From NCBI GenBank assembly GCA_026709025.1, contig JAPOTT010000029.1, forward strand, positions 22,231-86,230: a DNA stretch of 64,000 nucleotides, in the 5' to 3' direction. Each line of letters begins with the position of its first letter. Positions within the stretch are counted from its first letter, which is position 1. Positions 7,586 through 16,083 of the stretch are shown here, one piece after another. The notes below the pieces were generated by a model that did no database searches, was not told where the DNA came from, and saw only the letters and a program-made list of their open reading frames with translations. Source of the stretch: a bacterium (GTDB lineage: Bacteria > Actinomycetota > Acidimicrobiia > Acidimicrobiales > Bin134). The position numbers and the translations under genes are program-made.

Positions 7586-8923
7586 TCAAACGCTCAATCG
7601 TTCGGCAATTCTGAATGCCAACTCCAAGCTCTGGGTTCCGTTCAGGCGAGGGTCGCACATTGTTTCGTAGCGACGTTCAAGGTCTTCGTCGCGTATGGCC
7701 TCAGCCCCACCCACGCATTCGGTTACATCATCTCCGGTGATCTCCACGTGAATGCCCCCGGGCCAGGTTCCAGCGTTCTGGTGGGCGGTGAAGTAATGGT
7801 CGATCTCGGTCATCACATCTTCGAAGTGCCTGGTCTTGCGTCCTGCGGCGGTGGTGTAGGTGTTGCCATGCATGGGGTCGCACTCCCAAACTACCGGGTG
7901 GCCAGCATCTCGCACAGCGGTAAGCAAGGGTGGTAGGTGTTCGGCTATTTTGTCTGCTCCCATGCGGCTGATAAGGGTAAGCCGCCCGCTGATGCGGTCT
8001 GGGTTTAAGGTGTTGCAAAGCTCTAGCACTTCGGTGGGAGTTGCAGATGGCCCTAGCTTGCACCCCAGGGGGTTTTTGATGCCGCGCATGAACTCTACGT
8101 GTGCCCCGTCTAGCTGGCGGGTGCGTTCGCCGATCCACAGCATGTGGGCCGAGCAATCATACCACTGTCCGGTAATGGAATCTTGGCGTGTCAGCGCCTG
8201 TTCGTAGTCTAAAACTAAGGCTTCATGACTGGTGTAAAAGTCCACTTGGTGAAGCGCTGGAGCGTCTAGGGGAATCCCACAGGCAGACATGAATCTTAAA
8301 GCTGCCTCAATTCCTTCAGCCACGCTTTGGTAGCGCTTCCCCTCAGGGCTAGCGGCGATGAACTCTTGGTTCCAAATGTGTACTTGACGCAGGTCTGCGT
8401 ATCCACCTTTGGTGAAAGCCCGCAGCAGGTTTAATGTGGAGGCCGACTGCTGATAAGCCCTAACTAGCCGCTCGGGGTCGGCGTTGCGAGACCCTTGTGA
8501 GAAGGCGATGTCGTTCACCATGTGGCCTCTGAAGGAGGGTAGCTCTATTCCGTCTACCACCTCGGTAGCAGCCGAACGAGGCTTAGCGAACTGCCCGGCT
8601 ATGCGACCAATCTTCACCGTAGGTACCCCGGCCGAAAAGGCCAGCACCACTGCCATCTGCAAAATTACCTTTAGCTTGTCGCGGATGCTGTCTGCGGTTA
8701 CCCCGTCAAAAGATTCGGCGCAATCACCAGCTTGAAGCACAAAGGCCCTTCCGTGGCACACCTCGCTTAGGTCTGCTGTGAGGTTGCGAGCTTCGCCTGC
8801 AAACACTAGCGGCGGTAAACCAACTAAGGTTTTACGAACTTCGCCTAGCGATGCTGCGTCTGGCCATTGTGGCTGTTGAGACGCATGTCGTTCGCGCCAA
8901 GAATCGGGTTGCCAAGCAGTCAC
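7586..8923 (-). CDS. Class II 3-deoxy-7-phosphoheptulonate (DAHP) synthase
   Basis: A 445-residue protein of the class II DAHP synthase family, the form used by actinobacteria. It condenses phosphoenolpyruvate and erythrose 4-phosphate, the first step of the shikimate pathway to aromatic amino acids. Family stretches visible are FVLQAGDCAESF, RIAGQFAKPRS, PLGCKLGPSATPTEV, WECDPMHGNT and GGIHVEITGDDVTEC. The N-terminus matches the short plant/actinobacterial type. Its start lies 15 bp after the stop of the sigma-factor gene, so the two are probably one transcript; that pairing is unusual. A loose inverted repeat lies between this stop and the reductase leader. Confidence 0.93.
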   Translation of the reverse strand: MTAWQPDSWRERHASQQPQWPDAASLGEVRKTLVGLPPLVFAGEARNLTADLSEVCHGRAFVLQAGDCAESFDGVTADSIRDKLKVILQMAVVLAFSAGVPTVKIGRIAGQFAKPRSAATEVVDGIELPSFRGHMVNDIAFSQGSRNADPERLVRAYQQSASTLNLLRAFTKGGYADLRQVHIWNQEFIAASPEGKRYQSVAEGIEAALRFMSACGIPLDAPALHQVDFYTSHEALVLDYEQALTRQDSITGQWYDCSAHMLWIGERTRQLDGAHVEFMRGIKNPLGCKLGPSATPTEVLELCNTLNPDRISGRLTLISRMGADKIAEHLPPLLTAVRDAGHPVVWECDPMHGNTYTTAAGRKTRHFEDVMTEIDHYFTAHQNAGTWPGGIHVEITGDDVTECVGGAEAIRDEDLERRYETMCDPRLNGTQSLELAFRIAERLSV

Positions 8924-8937
8924 AGAATGTTCAAGCT

Positions 8938-9771
8938 TTAGGCCGCGTCAATATCTAGCAGTTCGGCTTGATCTCGCACCATATCTAGAGATCGTCCGAT
9001 CATGCGACGGATGGCTTCGGAGGTGAGATCTAACACTTCGCCGATTTCGCGGTAGCTGTGCTTTTGCCCGTCTACCAAGCCAAAGCGCATCTCAAGGGCG
9101 AAACGCGCCCGCTCATCTAGCACATCCAATAACTCTGAGAGGGTATCCATCTGATCCACTGCCAACATAAGATCTTCTGGGCTAGCACTTGTGTCTGGTT
9201 GAAGATCTAGCAGTTCACTGCTGTTGTCATCTCCCACGGTGGTGTTGAGGGATGTGGGGGAGGTTAGGCGGTGCAAGAAGGCGTTTTCTGTGTCCAGTTC
9301 CTCGCCACCACCACTAGCTTGGCGCACCGCGGCCCGTAAGCTAGCAGCTCTCTCTCCGGGCAACCGGATTAGGTTGGCTTTTTGATCCAGCGCTCTGCCG
9401 ATGGACTGGCGGATCCAGAACGTGGCGTAGGTAGAGAACTTGAAGCCCTTGCGCCAGTCAAACTTGTCTACTGCTCTGTCTAAACCCAGGTTGCCTTCTT
9501 GGATCAGATCTAACAACTCCATGCCGGTGGGTAGCGGGTACTTTTTGGCCACGCTCACCACTAAGCGCAGGTTGGCGCGGATAAATCGTTCTTTGGCTCG
9601 GTCAGCTTCTCGCACTTGGGCCTTGAGGCGCGGGCTGCGTTTGCCAGCATCCATTTCTGCTTGCGCGTGGCGACCTTGTTCGATGGTCTTGGAAAGTTGT
9701 ACTTCGTCTTCTTTTGTGAGTAACGGCACTAGGCCGATGGCGTTTAGGTAATGGCCTGTTGAATCGTCCAT
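8938..9771 (-). CDS. RNA polymerase sigma factor, sigma-70 family (group 2-like)
   Basis: About 277 residues with region 1.2 (DSTGHYLNAIGLVPLLT), region 2 core (NLRLVVSVAKKY, DLIQEGNLGL, FKFSTYATFWIRQSIGRA) and a C-terminal region 4 (RARFALEMRFGLVDGQKHSY, then an HTH). It lacks the long acidic N-terminus of a primary sigma factor, so it is probably an alternative principal-like factor of the SigB/HrdB group. The ORF track starts at TTG 9816, but the GGAGG there directly abuts that codon. ATG at 9771 has AGGA at proper spacing and begins at region 1.2, so I prefer it. A DAHP synthase gene follows after 15 bp. Confidence 0.88.
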   Translation of the reverse strand: MDDSTGHYLNAIGLVPLLTKEDEVQLSKTIEQGRHAQAEMDAGKRSPRLKAQVREADRAKERFIRANLRLVVSVAKKYPLPTGMELLDLIQEGNLGLDRAVDKFDWRKGFKFSTYATFWIRQSIGRALDQKANLIRLPGERAASLRAAVRQASGGGEELDTENAFLHRLTSPTSLNTTVGDDNSSELLDLQPDTSASPEDLMLAVDQMDTLSELLDVLDERARFALEMRFGLVDGQKHSYREIGEVLDLTSEAIRRMIGRSLDMVRDQAELLDIDAA

Positions 9772-9921
9772 GTCATCCTGTCTAGTCTCTTGGCTTATCT
9801 TAGTTTTAGGCTGCAACCTCCCTACGCCTAACTTTGTTCCCGTAGCACTGATATTTTGCTGTTAGCGTTAATATGCTTGCTGGCAACAAACCCAGGTGCA
9901 GCCCTTTGTTCGCGTTAAAAA

Positions 9922-9948
9922 TACAGGTTCAAAGCCTGTCCTGTCGCA
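9922..9948 (+). other. tRNA T-arm-like fragment
   Basis: ACAGGTTCAAAGCCTGT can fold as a T-stem with a TTCAAAG loop and is followed by an acceptor-like stretch. The matching 5' half of a tRNA is absent upstream. It may be a tRNA 3'-end relic or a chance match. Confidence 0.25.
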
Positions 9949-9961
9949 TTAATTTGGCTAT

Positions 9962-10549
9962 ATGAGTCGCATCACGAGTCGCATCGGCATTTTCGGGGGC
10001 ACTTTTGACCCCATTCATCTAGGTCACATTTCGGTGGCTCGTTGTGTTGCCGCTCATCTAGAGTTAGATCGGGTGGAGTTAGTGGTGGCTAATGAGCCGT
10101 GGCAGAAGGTTGATACCACACAAATGCAGGCAGCAGAGCATCGCTTGGCTATGGTGCGCGCTGCGGTAGGCGAGATAGATGGGTTGGTGGCCTCATCTTT
10201 GGAGATAGAGCGGGGCGGCCCCACATATACTGTGGATACTTTGGAGCAGTTTCGAGCTAATGAGCCCGACAGCAAGCTGTTTTTGATTGTGGGCAGCGAT
10301 GCTGCTGGCGGCATGGATTCGTGGCATCGTTACTCCGACATCGCTCACCTAGCTGAGGTGGTGGTGGTAGATAGGGTTGGTTTTGTTAGACAGCGTCCCC
10401 CCGTGGCTTGTCGGGTGGTGAGGTGGCAGGGGGTGGATGTATCTAGCAGCGAGATACGCCACCGGCTTCGTGCTGGTGAGCCTGTAGGGGAGTTGATGCC
10501 AGCAGCGGCGCTGGCATATTGCCGCAAACAAGGTTTATACGGTTGTTGA
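9962..10549 (+). CDS. nadD: Nicotinate-nucleotide adenylyltransferase
   Basis: A 195-residue protein with the nucleotidyltransferase motif IGIFGGTFDPIHLGH at residues 8-22 and the second motif SSSEIRHRL near the C-terminus. It transfers AMP from ATP to nicotinate mononucleotide in NAD synthesis. The gene is followed after 1 bp by a LytR_C protein gene and then rsfS, an order common in actinobacteria. The first codons contain a 12-bp duplication (MSRITSRIG), so initiation at a slightly later codon is possible, but the ATG at 9962 is the natural choice. Confidence 0.93.
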   Translation: MSRITSRIGIFGGTFDPIHLGHISVARCVAAHLELDRVELVVANEPWQKVDTTQMQAAEHRLAMVRAAVGEIDGLVASSLEIERGGPTYTVDTLEQFRANEPDSKLFLIVGSDAAGGMDSWHRYSDIAHLAEVVVVDRVGFVRQRPPVACRVVRWQGVDVSSSEIRHRLRAGEPVGELMPAAALAYCRKQGLYGC

Positions 10550-10550
10550 G

Positions 10551-11858
10551 ATGAGCACTGGCGGTTTTTGGCGTTGGGGTTGGCCGTTGCTGCTAGTGGG
10601 GTTGGGTGTGGCGGTGCCTTTGTTGGTTTGGTTGGGGTGGACGGTCATTGTCAACAGCAGCGATGGCACTTCGGTGGGCGGGGTGATTGATCGCTCTGCG
10701 CCGGGTTTTCAGGCTTTCGTAGATCCCACACCAACGTTGTTGTTGGTTCACGGCGATGCCACAGCGCTTTATAGCTTGGCATTGCTGACGCTTACCGACG
10801 CAGGGGTTACCGATACAGGGCTTACCAATGCTGGGAGCGGCGGGGCGCAAACTAATGGGAGCGGTGTTGCTGCTTCTGCGTCTGATACCGCAGGCTCTAA
10901 CCTGAGCTCCGCTGATACCGCTTCTGACGGCGATGGTTCTGTGGCCGATAGCGCTGTTTTGCTGATTGCCCCAGAAACCCTGACCGACGCTGGCTTGTTG
11001 AGCGAACTATGGGTTACCGCGGGCACGCAAGGGTTGCTTGATGCTGTGGCTGATCTGTTGGGTACCGTACCCCAAGAAGTGCAAGTTGTGAATGATGCGG
11101 GTTGGCAGGCTCTGGTGTCGGCTACTGCTCCTGTTGTGCTAGAGAACCCTGATGTGCTCACTGCTGCTAATGGCGCTAACGCTGGTAGCGAGGTGGCTTT
11201 TGCATCTGGGGAGATTGCTTTGTCGGCCGCTCAAGTTGGCTCCTATCTGTCGTGGCGTAACGCGGGGGAGTCGCCTTTGGTTGCTTTGTTTCGCCAAGAG
11301 CTGTTCTGGCAGGCATGGTTGTCACAGGTACAGACAGCTTTGAGAGGCGCTACGCATGGTTTGGTGATCCCGGGTGAAACGGATCGCGCTATGGGTCGCT
11401 TTGTGCCAGCGATGGTGGCGGGCAGGGTGCGGGTGCTGGCATTGCCTGGGTTTTTGGGGGTAGGCGGTGCTGTCCAAACCGATGCTGAGGCCACTAAGGA
11501 TTTGTTGCGAGAGATTGTGCCTTTTGGGGTAGCCACCGCAAATGAGGAGAGGCCGCGGGTGAGGGTGTTGAACGGCACCAGCGATTTGAGCCTCACCAAT
11601 GCTGTTGCTCGTGTTTTGATTCGGGCTGGTGCTGAGATAACCGTTATCGGTAATGCCGGGGAGCTTGGTGTGTCTAATACACAGATTGCCTATCACGATG
11701 CAGGGCTTGCAGATCAGGCCCTTTTGTTGCAGCAAGCCCTGGGCGTGGGCATGGTGGTAGCTCAAGAAGCTATCGATTTAGAGTTGCACATCACAGTGAT
11801 CATTGGTGCAGACATGGTTGGAGCAGATTTCGTATCAAATGTCTCAGCGCAAGGTTAG
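10551..11858 (+). CDS. Membrane-anchored protein with C-terminal LytR_C domain
   Basis: A 435-residue protein. It has a short cytoplasmic start, one membrane segment (residues about 12-34), a Thr/Ala/Gly-rich low-complexity stretch around residues 80-130 with repeated TDAG/TDTG/TNAG units, a middle region I cannot name, and a C-terminal LytR_C domain (RVRVLNGTSDLSLTNAVARV). LytR_C domains occur beside LytR-CpsA-Psr enzymes of cell-wall assembly, but no LCP catalytic domain is present here. It sits 1 bp after nadD and 20 bp before rsfS, so it is in that operon. It is probably exported and wall-associated. Function unknown. Confidence 0.75.
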   Translation: MSTGGFWRWGWPLLLVGLGVAVPLLVWLGWTVIVNSSDGTSVGGVIDRSAPGFQAFVDPTPTLLLVHGDATALYSLALLTLTDAGVTDTGLTNAGSGGAQTNGSGVAASASDTAGSNLSSADTASDGDGSVADSAVLLIAPETLTDAGLLSELWVTAGTQGLLDAVADLLGTVPQEVQVVNDAGWQALVSATAPVVLENPDVLTAANGANAGSEVAFASGEIALSAAQVGSYLSWRNAGESPLVALFRQELFWQAWLSQVQTALRGATHGLVIPGETDRAMGRFVPAMVAGRVRVLALPGFLGVGGAVQTDAEATKDLLREIVPFGVATANEERPRVRVLNGTSDLSLTNAVARVLIRAGAEITVIGNAGELGVSNTQIAYHDAGLADQALLLQQALGVGMVVAQEAIDLELHITVIIGADMVGADFVSNVSAQG

Positions 11859-11878
11859 AGTGTTGGCGTGATTACATT

Positions 11879-12349
11879 ATGAGCATCATTTCTGTCGGTA
11901 AACAGTTTGACGAGCGATCTGTTGCCGGTAAACCGGTTGCCGATCGGCCTGAGGTAGATCGGCCTGAGGTAGATGAGCTAACGGTGTGGGGTTGGGTGAA
12001 AGCAGCAGTGGCTGCTGCTGAAGACGGGCCTGGATCAAACACAGTTATCATCAACGTGGGGGAGGTGCTATCCATAACTGGTTATTTTGTGATCACCAGT
12101 GGTGCCAATTCCCGAGCTGTGCGTGGGTTGACAGAGCAGGTTGAAGAAGGGGTAGATACTGTGGGTGGCCCCAAACCATTTAGTATCGAAGGTAAAGGAC
12201 AGCACGAATGGGTGCTCATGGATTATGGTGACTTTGTTGTTCACATCTTCACCGCTGGGGCAAGGGAGTACTACGCCCTAGAACAACTCTGGAAAGATTG
12301 CCCAACGCTCACAGCCGAGTTACCCCTACCCGCAGCAATGGCAGAGTAA
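11879..12349 (+). CDS. rsfS: Ribosomal silencing factor RsfS
   Basis: A 156-residue protein of the RsfS/Iojap family, which binds L14 of the large ribosomal subunit and blocks subunit joining under starvation. The conserved core is visible from residue 45 on (ITGYFVITSGANSRAV, DYGDFVVHIFTAGAREYY, LWKD). The first 40 residues are not conserved and hold a 15-bp tandem duplication that gives RPEVDRPEVD. It lies 20 bp after the LytR_C gene. The start at 11879 is plausible although the tail could be shorter. Confidence 0.92.
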   Translation: MSIISVGKQFDERSVAGKPVADRPEVDRPEVDELTVWGWVKAAVAAAEDGPGSNTVIINVGEVLSITGYFVITSGANSRAVRGLTEQVEEGVDTVGGPKPFSIEGKGQHEWVLMDYGDFVVHIFTAGAREYYALEQLWKDCPTLTAELPLPAAMAE

Positions 12350-12437
12350 AACGAGGGTTTGTGGAACGTTCTACACCGGTTTGGAAATCTTTTTTGAGCG
12401 TGCGTGTGGTCAAAGCTTCCAATGAGTTAATCGAGAT

Positions 12438-12572
12438 TTATTCTATGAGGTCTATCGTAACTCGGCGGCCTTGTATTTGAGTTTGAAGAGCACGAGCTAG
12501 CCGTGCAACTTCATGGGTGTGAGGAAGACTAAGAAGCCATTCCACTACGGCTGAGGAATCGAGAACGATCAC
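12438..12572 (-). pseudogene. VapC-like PIN toxin, N-terminal fragment
   Basis: Not in the ORF track. From a GTG overlapping the antitoxin stop (GTGA), the minus strand encodes VIVLDSSAVVEWLLSLPHTH and 24 further residues, then TAA. The LDSSAVVEWLL opening is that of PIN-domain VapC/FitB toxins, with the first catalytic aspartate. The remaining two thirds of the domain are missing, so the toxin cannot be active. The 4-nt start/stop overlap with the antitoxin gene shows that this was once a normal pair. The break lies near 12440, next to the 3' side of rsfS. Confidence 0.7.
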
Positions 12573-12796
12573 CTAGAATCGCGCTCAGCTCGAACAACAT
12601 CGGCAGCCGACTCTTTGACAGTTATTCGTTCAAACGCAGCCACGCGCTCAACAAGTTCTCGGCGGGTTGGCCGCTCCATTGCTCGTCGTAACTCTCCGAG
12701 CGCGTACTCCGAGAGGGACTGACCCTCAAGAGCAGCTCGAGCCTTCAAGCGGCGGTGCAGTTCGTCGGGAAGATTACGTATCTGAAGTGTGGGCAT
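12569..12796 (-). CDS. FitA/VapB-like ribbon-helix-helix antitoxin
   Basis: A 75-residue protein, MPTLQIRNLPDELHRRLKAR, the ribbon-helix-helix opening typical of FitA-like antitoxins, followed by a short helical tail that would bind a PIN toxin. It overlaps by 4 nt the start of a truncated VapC gene. The antitoxin seems intact and could still bind its own promoter. Upstream A+T-rich sequence at 12797-12850 is the likely promoter/operator region. I infer an orphan antitoxin. Confidence 0.8.
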   Translation of the reverse strand: MPTLQIRNLPDELHRRLKARAALEGQSLSEYALGELRRAMERPTRRELVERVAAFERITVKESAADVVRAERDSR

Positions 12797-12982
12797 GAAA
12801 CCAGCATACTTTCATGCAAAACACATGACTATTCAGCATCCGATCTAAACAAGGGTTTGGGCAGATGAACATGTTCCAGCCCAGCATGAAGGCACGTATT
12901 ATGTATGTGCCACCTGTCACCGCCAAACCCACAAACACCCCAACCAACCTCTCCATGAGCAACAAGGCGGGGAGGGGGGGAG

Positions 12983-13056
<74 letters not shown>

Positions 13057-13327
13057 GTGAAGCTGCCACTCTAGCAGCCTGCTTGGGTTGTACCACCTTG
13101 TTTACAACAGCACATAACAAGCAGCGCCACCGGTAGCCCACAACTTGGGGGGAGTTCAGATTTAGCTTGCGGAGCCATGAGCCCCATTGAGTTGCCAGCA
13201 AGGTGGACTGCACTAGGGAGAGCCTTGATTTAGCCTGTGGCGCAATAGGCCGTATATTGTCTGTAAGGTTCATATTGTCCCCTCAGGCAAGGTTATCCCT
13301 CTGCCGTTGAAGTAATGGAGGAAGCAA

Positions 13328-14581
13328 ATGACAGATGAGCACTTCATGTACGTTCGCAACCGCGATTTGCCGTACAAGACCTTCGATTCCGACAACCACC
13401 TTTATGAGACCAAGGATGCCTTTACCAGGTTCCTCCCTAAGTCCATGGAGGGTGCGGTGAAGTATGTTGAGATTGAGGGTCGCACCAAGATTGCCCTCAA
13501 AGACAAAATCAGCGGCTACATCCCAAATCCCACGTTTACTCGTGTGGCAGCACCGGGTGCGTGGGGGCTTGATCCGGCTGCTGAGGGTGGTGCCAACGCG
13601 CAAGGTTCTAGAGTGGGGAACTTTGTTCGGTCGGACGATTTCAAGCCGCAAGTAATCCCCGGTGTGGAGGCTTTCTTTGATCCCGAGCCTCGTCTACAGC
13701 TTATGCAAGATATGGGCATCGACCGCACCCTGATGTGGCCAACTTTGGCCAGCGTGCTAGAGGAGCGCCTTGCTGACGACCCACGCACGGTTTGTGGCCT
13801 CATTCATGCCTTTAACCAGTGGCTCCACGATCACTGGAGCTTCAACTACGAAGACAAGATGTTCGTTACGCCGCTCATCTCTTTGTCGATCCTAGATCGT
13901 GCCATTGAGGAATTGCAGTGGGTGGCAGAGAGAGGTGCCAAGATATTTTTGCTGCGAGTAGCCCCGGTGCCCACGTATGAGGGTCGCAAATCCTTTGCAC
14001 TGCCAGAGTTTGACCCATTCTGGGAGCTTGTTCAGGAACTAGACCTAGTTGTGGGCATGCACTCGGGCGACTCCGGCTATACCCGCTACACCGATGAGTG
14101 GGAGGGTCGCCATGGCGCAGAGTTCTTGGCGTTTCAGCCTAATGCAGCTCCGGGCTTTCAGCTTTTGGCATCTGAAAAGGACAACCTGGTGGACGCAATG
14201 GCATCCATCATCGGACATGGTCTTGCCACTCGTTTCCCCAAGCTCAGGTTTGCACCGGTGGAGTTTTCCAGCAAGTGGTTGAGGCCGTTTGTGGCTAAGC
14301 TGCGCGATGCTTCAGAGAATCAATCCATTCTGTTTGACGAAGACCCATGCGAGGCTTTTTTCCGTACCGTGTACGTGCATTGCTTCCATGAGGCCGACCC
14401 AGCGGGGCTCCTCGCTGAAACCGGCATCCCAGCCGACCGCGTGATGTTTGGCTCCGACTTCCCGCATCCTGAGGGCATGGCCGACCCCGTTGCTTACGCT
14501 GATTTAGTAAAGGACATGCCATCCCAAGAACAGGAACTGATCATGGGCGGTACTGTGGCTAACATGTTGAAGGTGGCTTAG
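13328..14581 (+). CDS. Amidohydrolase_2-family metal-dependent hydrolase
   Basis: A 417-residue TIM-barrel protein of the amidohydrolase-2 type (the ACMSD/decarboxylase-like group). The start SDNHLYE carries the DxH pattern of strand 1. VVGMHSGDSG gives a mid-barrel histidine, and RVMFGSDFPHPEG gives the C-terminal metal or catalytic aspartate. Relatives hydrolyse or decarboxylate cyclic acids, and actinobacteria carry many uncharacterised copies. A good Shine-Dalgarno (GGAGG) precedes the ATG. With the Rieske protein, SDR and acyl-CoA enzymes downstream, I infer a role in breakdown of a cyclic or terpenoid acid. The substrate is unknown. Confidence 0.82.
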   Translation: MTDEHFMYVRNRDLPYKTFDSDNHLYETKDAFTRFLPKSMEGAVKYVEIEGRTKIALKDKISGYIPNPTFTRVAAPGAWGLDPAAEGGANAQGSRVGNFVRSDDFKPQVIPGVEAFFDPEPRLQLMQDMGIDRTLMWPTLASVLEERLADDPRTVCGLIHAFNQWLHDHWSFNYEDKMFVTPLISLSILDRAIEELQWVAERGAKIFLLRVAPVPTYEGRKSFALPEFDPFWELVQELDLVVGMHSGDSGYTRYTDEWEGRHGAEFLAFQPNAAPGFQLLASEKDNLVDAMASIIGHGLATRFPKLRFAPVEFSSKWLRPFVAKLRDASENQSILFDEDPCEAFFRTVYVHCFHEADPAGLLAETGIPADRVMFGSDFPHPEGMADPVAYADLVKDMPSQEQELIMGGTVANMLKVA

Positions 14582-14622
14582 GCCAACCAGCTCAGTTAAG
14601 TCAGTTTGGCACACCAGCCCGG

Positions 14623-15006
14623 CTAGTCCAGTGAGATCTGCACTACATCGTCTACCACGCGAGTTCTGAAGGTGTGCATGTTGCCAGACCAGCCGTCGTT
14701 GGAGGGTAGAACGCATTCTCCGGTTGACACGTCAAACACAGATCCATGTTCTGGGCATCGCAACAGAGTGCCGCGCATTAGCGGCACACCACCAAGCGGT
14801 GTTTCTTGATGCGGGCACATGGGTTGAAAAGCACACCACTTTTCTCCAGTGTTGGCTATGGCAACGGGGGTGCCGTCCACATCAACGATGGCGGTCTCAC
14901 CGGGTTCCAGATAGTCGGTGGGCGCTGCGTCAACAAAGCTGTTGGTGTCTGTGCTGTTGGTATCTGTGCTGTTGGTATCTGGCATTTGCATCTCCAAGGT
15001 GCTCAA
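14623..15006 (-). CDS. Rieske [2Fe-2S] ferredoxin-like protein
   Basis: A 127-residue soluble protein with one Rieske domain. The cluster ligands are visible as CPH, then 17 residues, then CPEH (residues about 72-95). The N-terminal 25 residues are low complexity and contain a 15-bp tandem repeat encoding TDTNS twice. Stand-alone Rieske proteins of this size pass electrons to oxygenases. It is convergent with the amidohydrolase gene and divergent from the SDR gene. No oxygenase alpha subunit is visible in the window, so the partner must be elsewhere. Confidence 0.85.
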   Translation of the reverse strand: MSTLEMQMPDTNSTDTNSTDTNSFVDAAPTDYLEPGETAIVDVDGTPVAIANTGEKWCAFQPMCPHQETPLGGVPLMRGTLLRCPEHGSVFDVSTGECVLPSNDGWSGNMHTFRTRVVDDVVQISLD

Positions 15007-15081
15007 GCACCGGCATTAAGCGCAGGCCATACTGATGGCCTGCGCGCTGGTTGATGTTTTACTTTTTACAGGAGGTTACCC

Positions 15082-16026
15082 ATGAACTCTAGACCGAAAA
15101 TGAGTAGGTTTGACCAGATGCGGGCCATGGCCTCTTCCATGTTCAAGCAGCGACGCAAGCCCAATCCCGCACTTGCTATTTCGCCCGCTGATTCAGATCT
15201 CAACGGCAAAACGGTTGCCTTCACCGGTGGTACCGATGGGATGGGCAGGGTGGCAGTGGAACTGCTGCACAAGATGGGAGCCACAGTTATTTTGTTGGGT
15301 CGCAATGAGGCCAAGGGCCAAGCGCTGATAGATGAACTGGGTTCCAATGTTCGGTTCGTCCACTGCGACTTGGTTTCTTTGGAGAGCGTGCGCAGCGCTG
15401 CGTCTAAGGTGCTAGCTGATTACCCCGAAATCCATGTTCTTGTGAACAACGCTGGAGTGAATCTAGGTGATCGACAGGAAACCCCAGAGGGCTTCGAAGC
15501 GCATTGGGTGATTAACTATCTGGGGTCGTATTTGCTCACCAACCTCCTGCTAGACCGGCTCCAGGCTTCGGCACCAGCGCGTATCGTGAACGTGTCCTCA
15601 GCTACGGAAGCCCTTGGGCACATCAACTTTGACAACCTGCAACTAGAGCGCAACTTCAGCACCGGCAAGGCATATTCGCAGGCCAAGCTGGCACTCAACA
15701 TGTTTACAATCCACTTGTCCCGCCAGCTAGAAGGGTCGGGGGTGACGGTGAATGCGCTCAACCCAGGCTTTATCAAAAGCAATTTGTTGCGTGATTTGAA
15801 GGGGAAAGAAAGAGTGGGTTCTATCCTTATGTTGCTTTTTGCTTCGCCTGCGCTTGTGGGCGCAGATCGTATCGTGCGGCTTGCTGTTTCGTCGGCGTAT
15901 GAAGGGGTTAGTGGGCAGTTTGTGTTTGAAGACGCGGCACGGCTGCCAAACCCAGAAGCACTGGACGACACAATTGTGGAGCGCCTGATGGAGGTGAGCC
16001 GGGCCCAAGCTGGACTAGAAGGCTGA
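15082..16026 (+). CDS. Short-chain dehydrogenase/reductase
   Basis: A 314-residue SDR with cofactor motif TGGTDGMG (residues about 48-55), the structural NNAGV motif, a catalytic Ser in NVSSATEA and the YSQAK catalytic tetrad element. The first 40 residues are an extension before the Rossmann fold. AGGAGG lies 9 nt before the ATG. It resembles the retinol-dehydrogenase/oxidoreductase SDRs common in actinobacteria. It leads a co-directional run with two acyl-CoA dehydrogenases and an enoyl-CoA hydratase. The substrate is unknown. Confidence 0.85.
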   Translation: MNSRPKMSRFDQMRAMASSMFKQRRKPNPALAISPADSDLNGKTVAFTGGTDGMGRVAVELLHKMGATVILLGRNEAKGQALIDELGSNVRFVHCDLVSLESVRSAASKVLADYPEIHVLVNNAGVNLGDRQETPEGFEAHWVINYLGSYLLTNLLLDRLQASAPARIVNVSSATEALGHINFDNLQLERNFSTGKAYSQAKLALNMFTIHLSRQLEGSGVTVNALNPGFIKSNLLRDLKGKERVGSILMLLFASPALVGADRIVRLAVSSAYEGVSGQFVFEDAARLPNPEALDDTIVERLMEVSRAQAGLEG

Positions 16027-16083
16027 GCTTCGCTGCGCTAGGTATTGTGGGATTCACTGGCTAGTTGAGCTTGGGAGAGAGCC

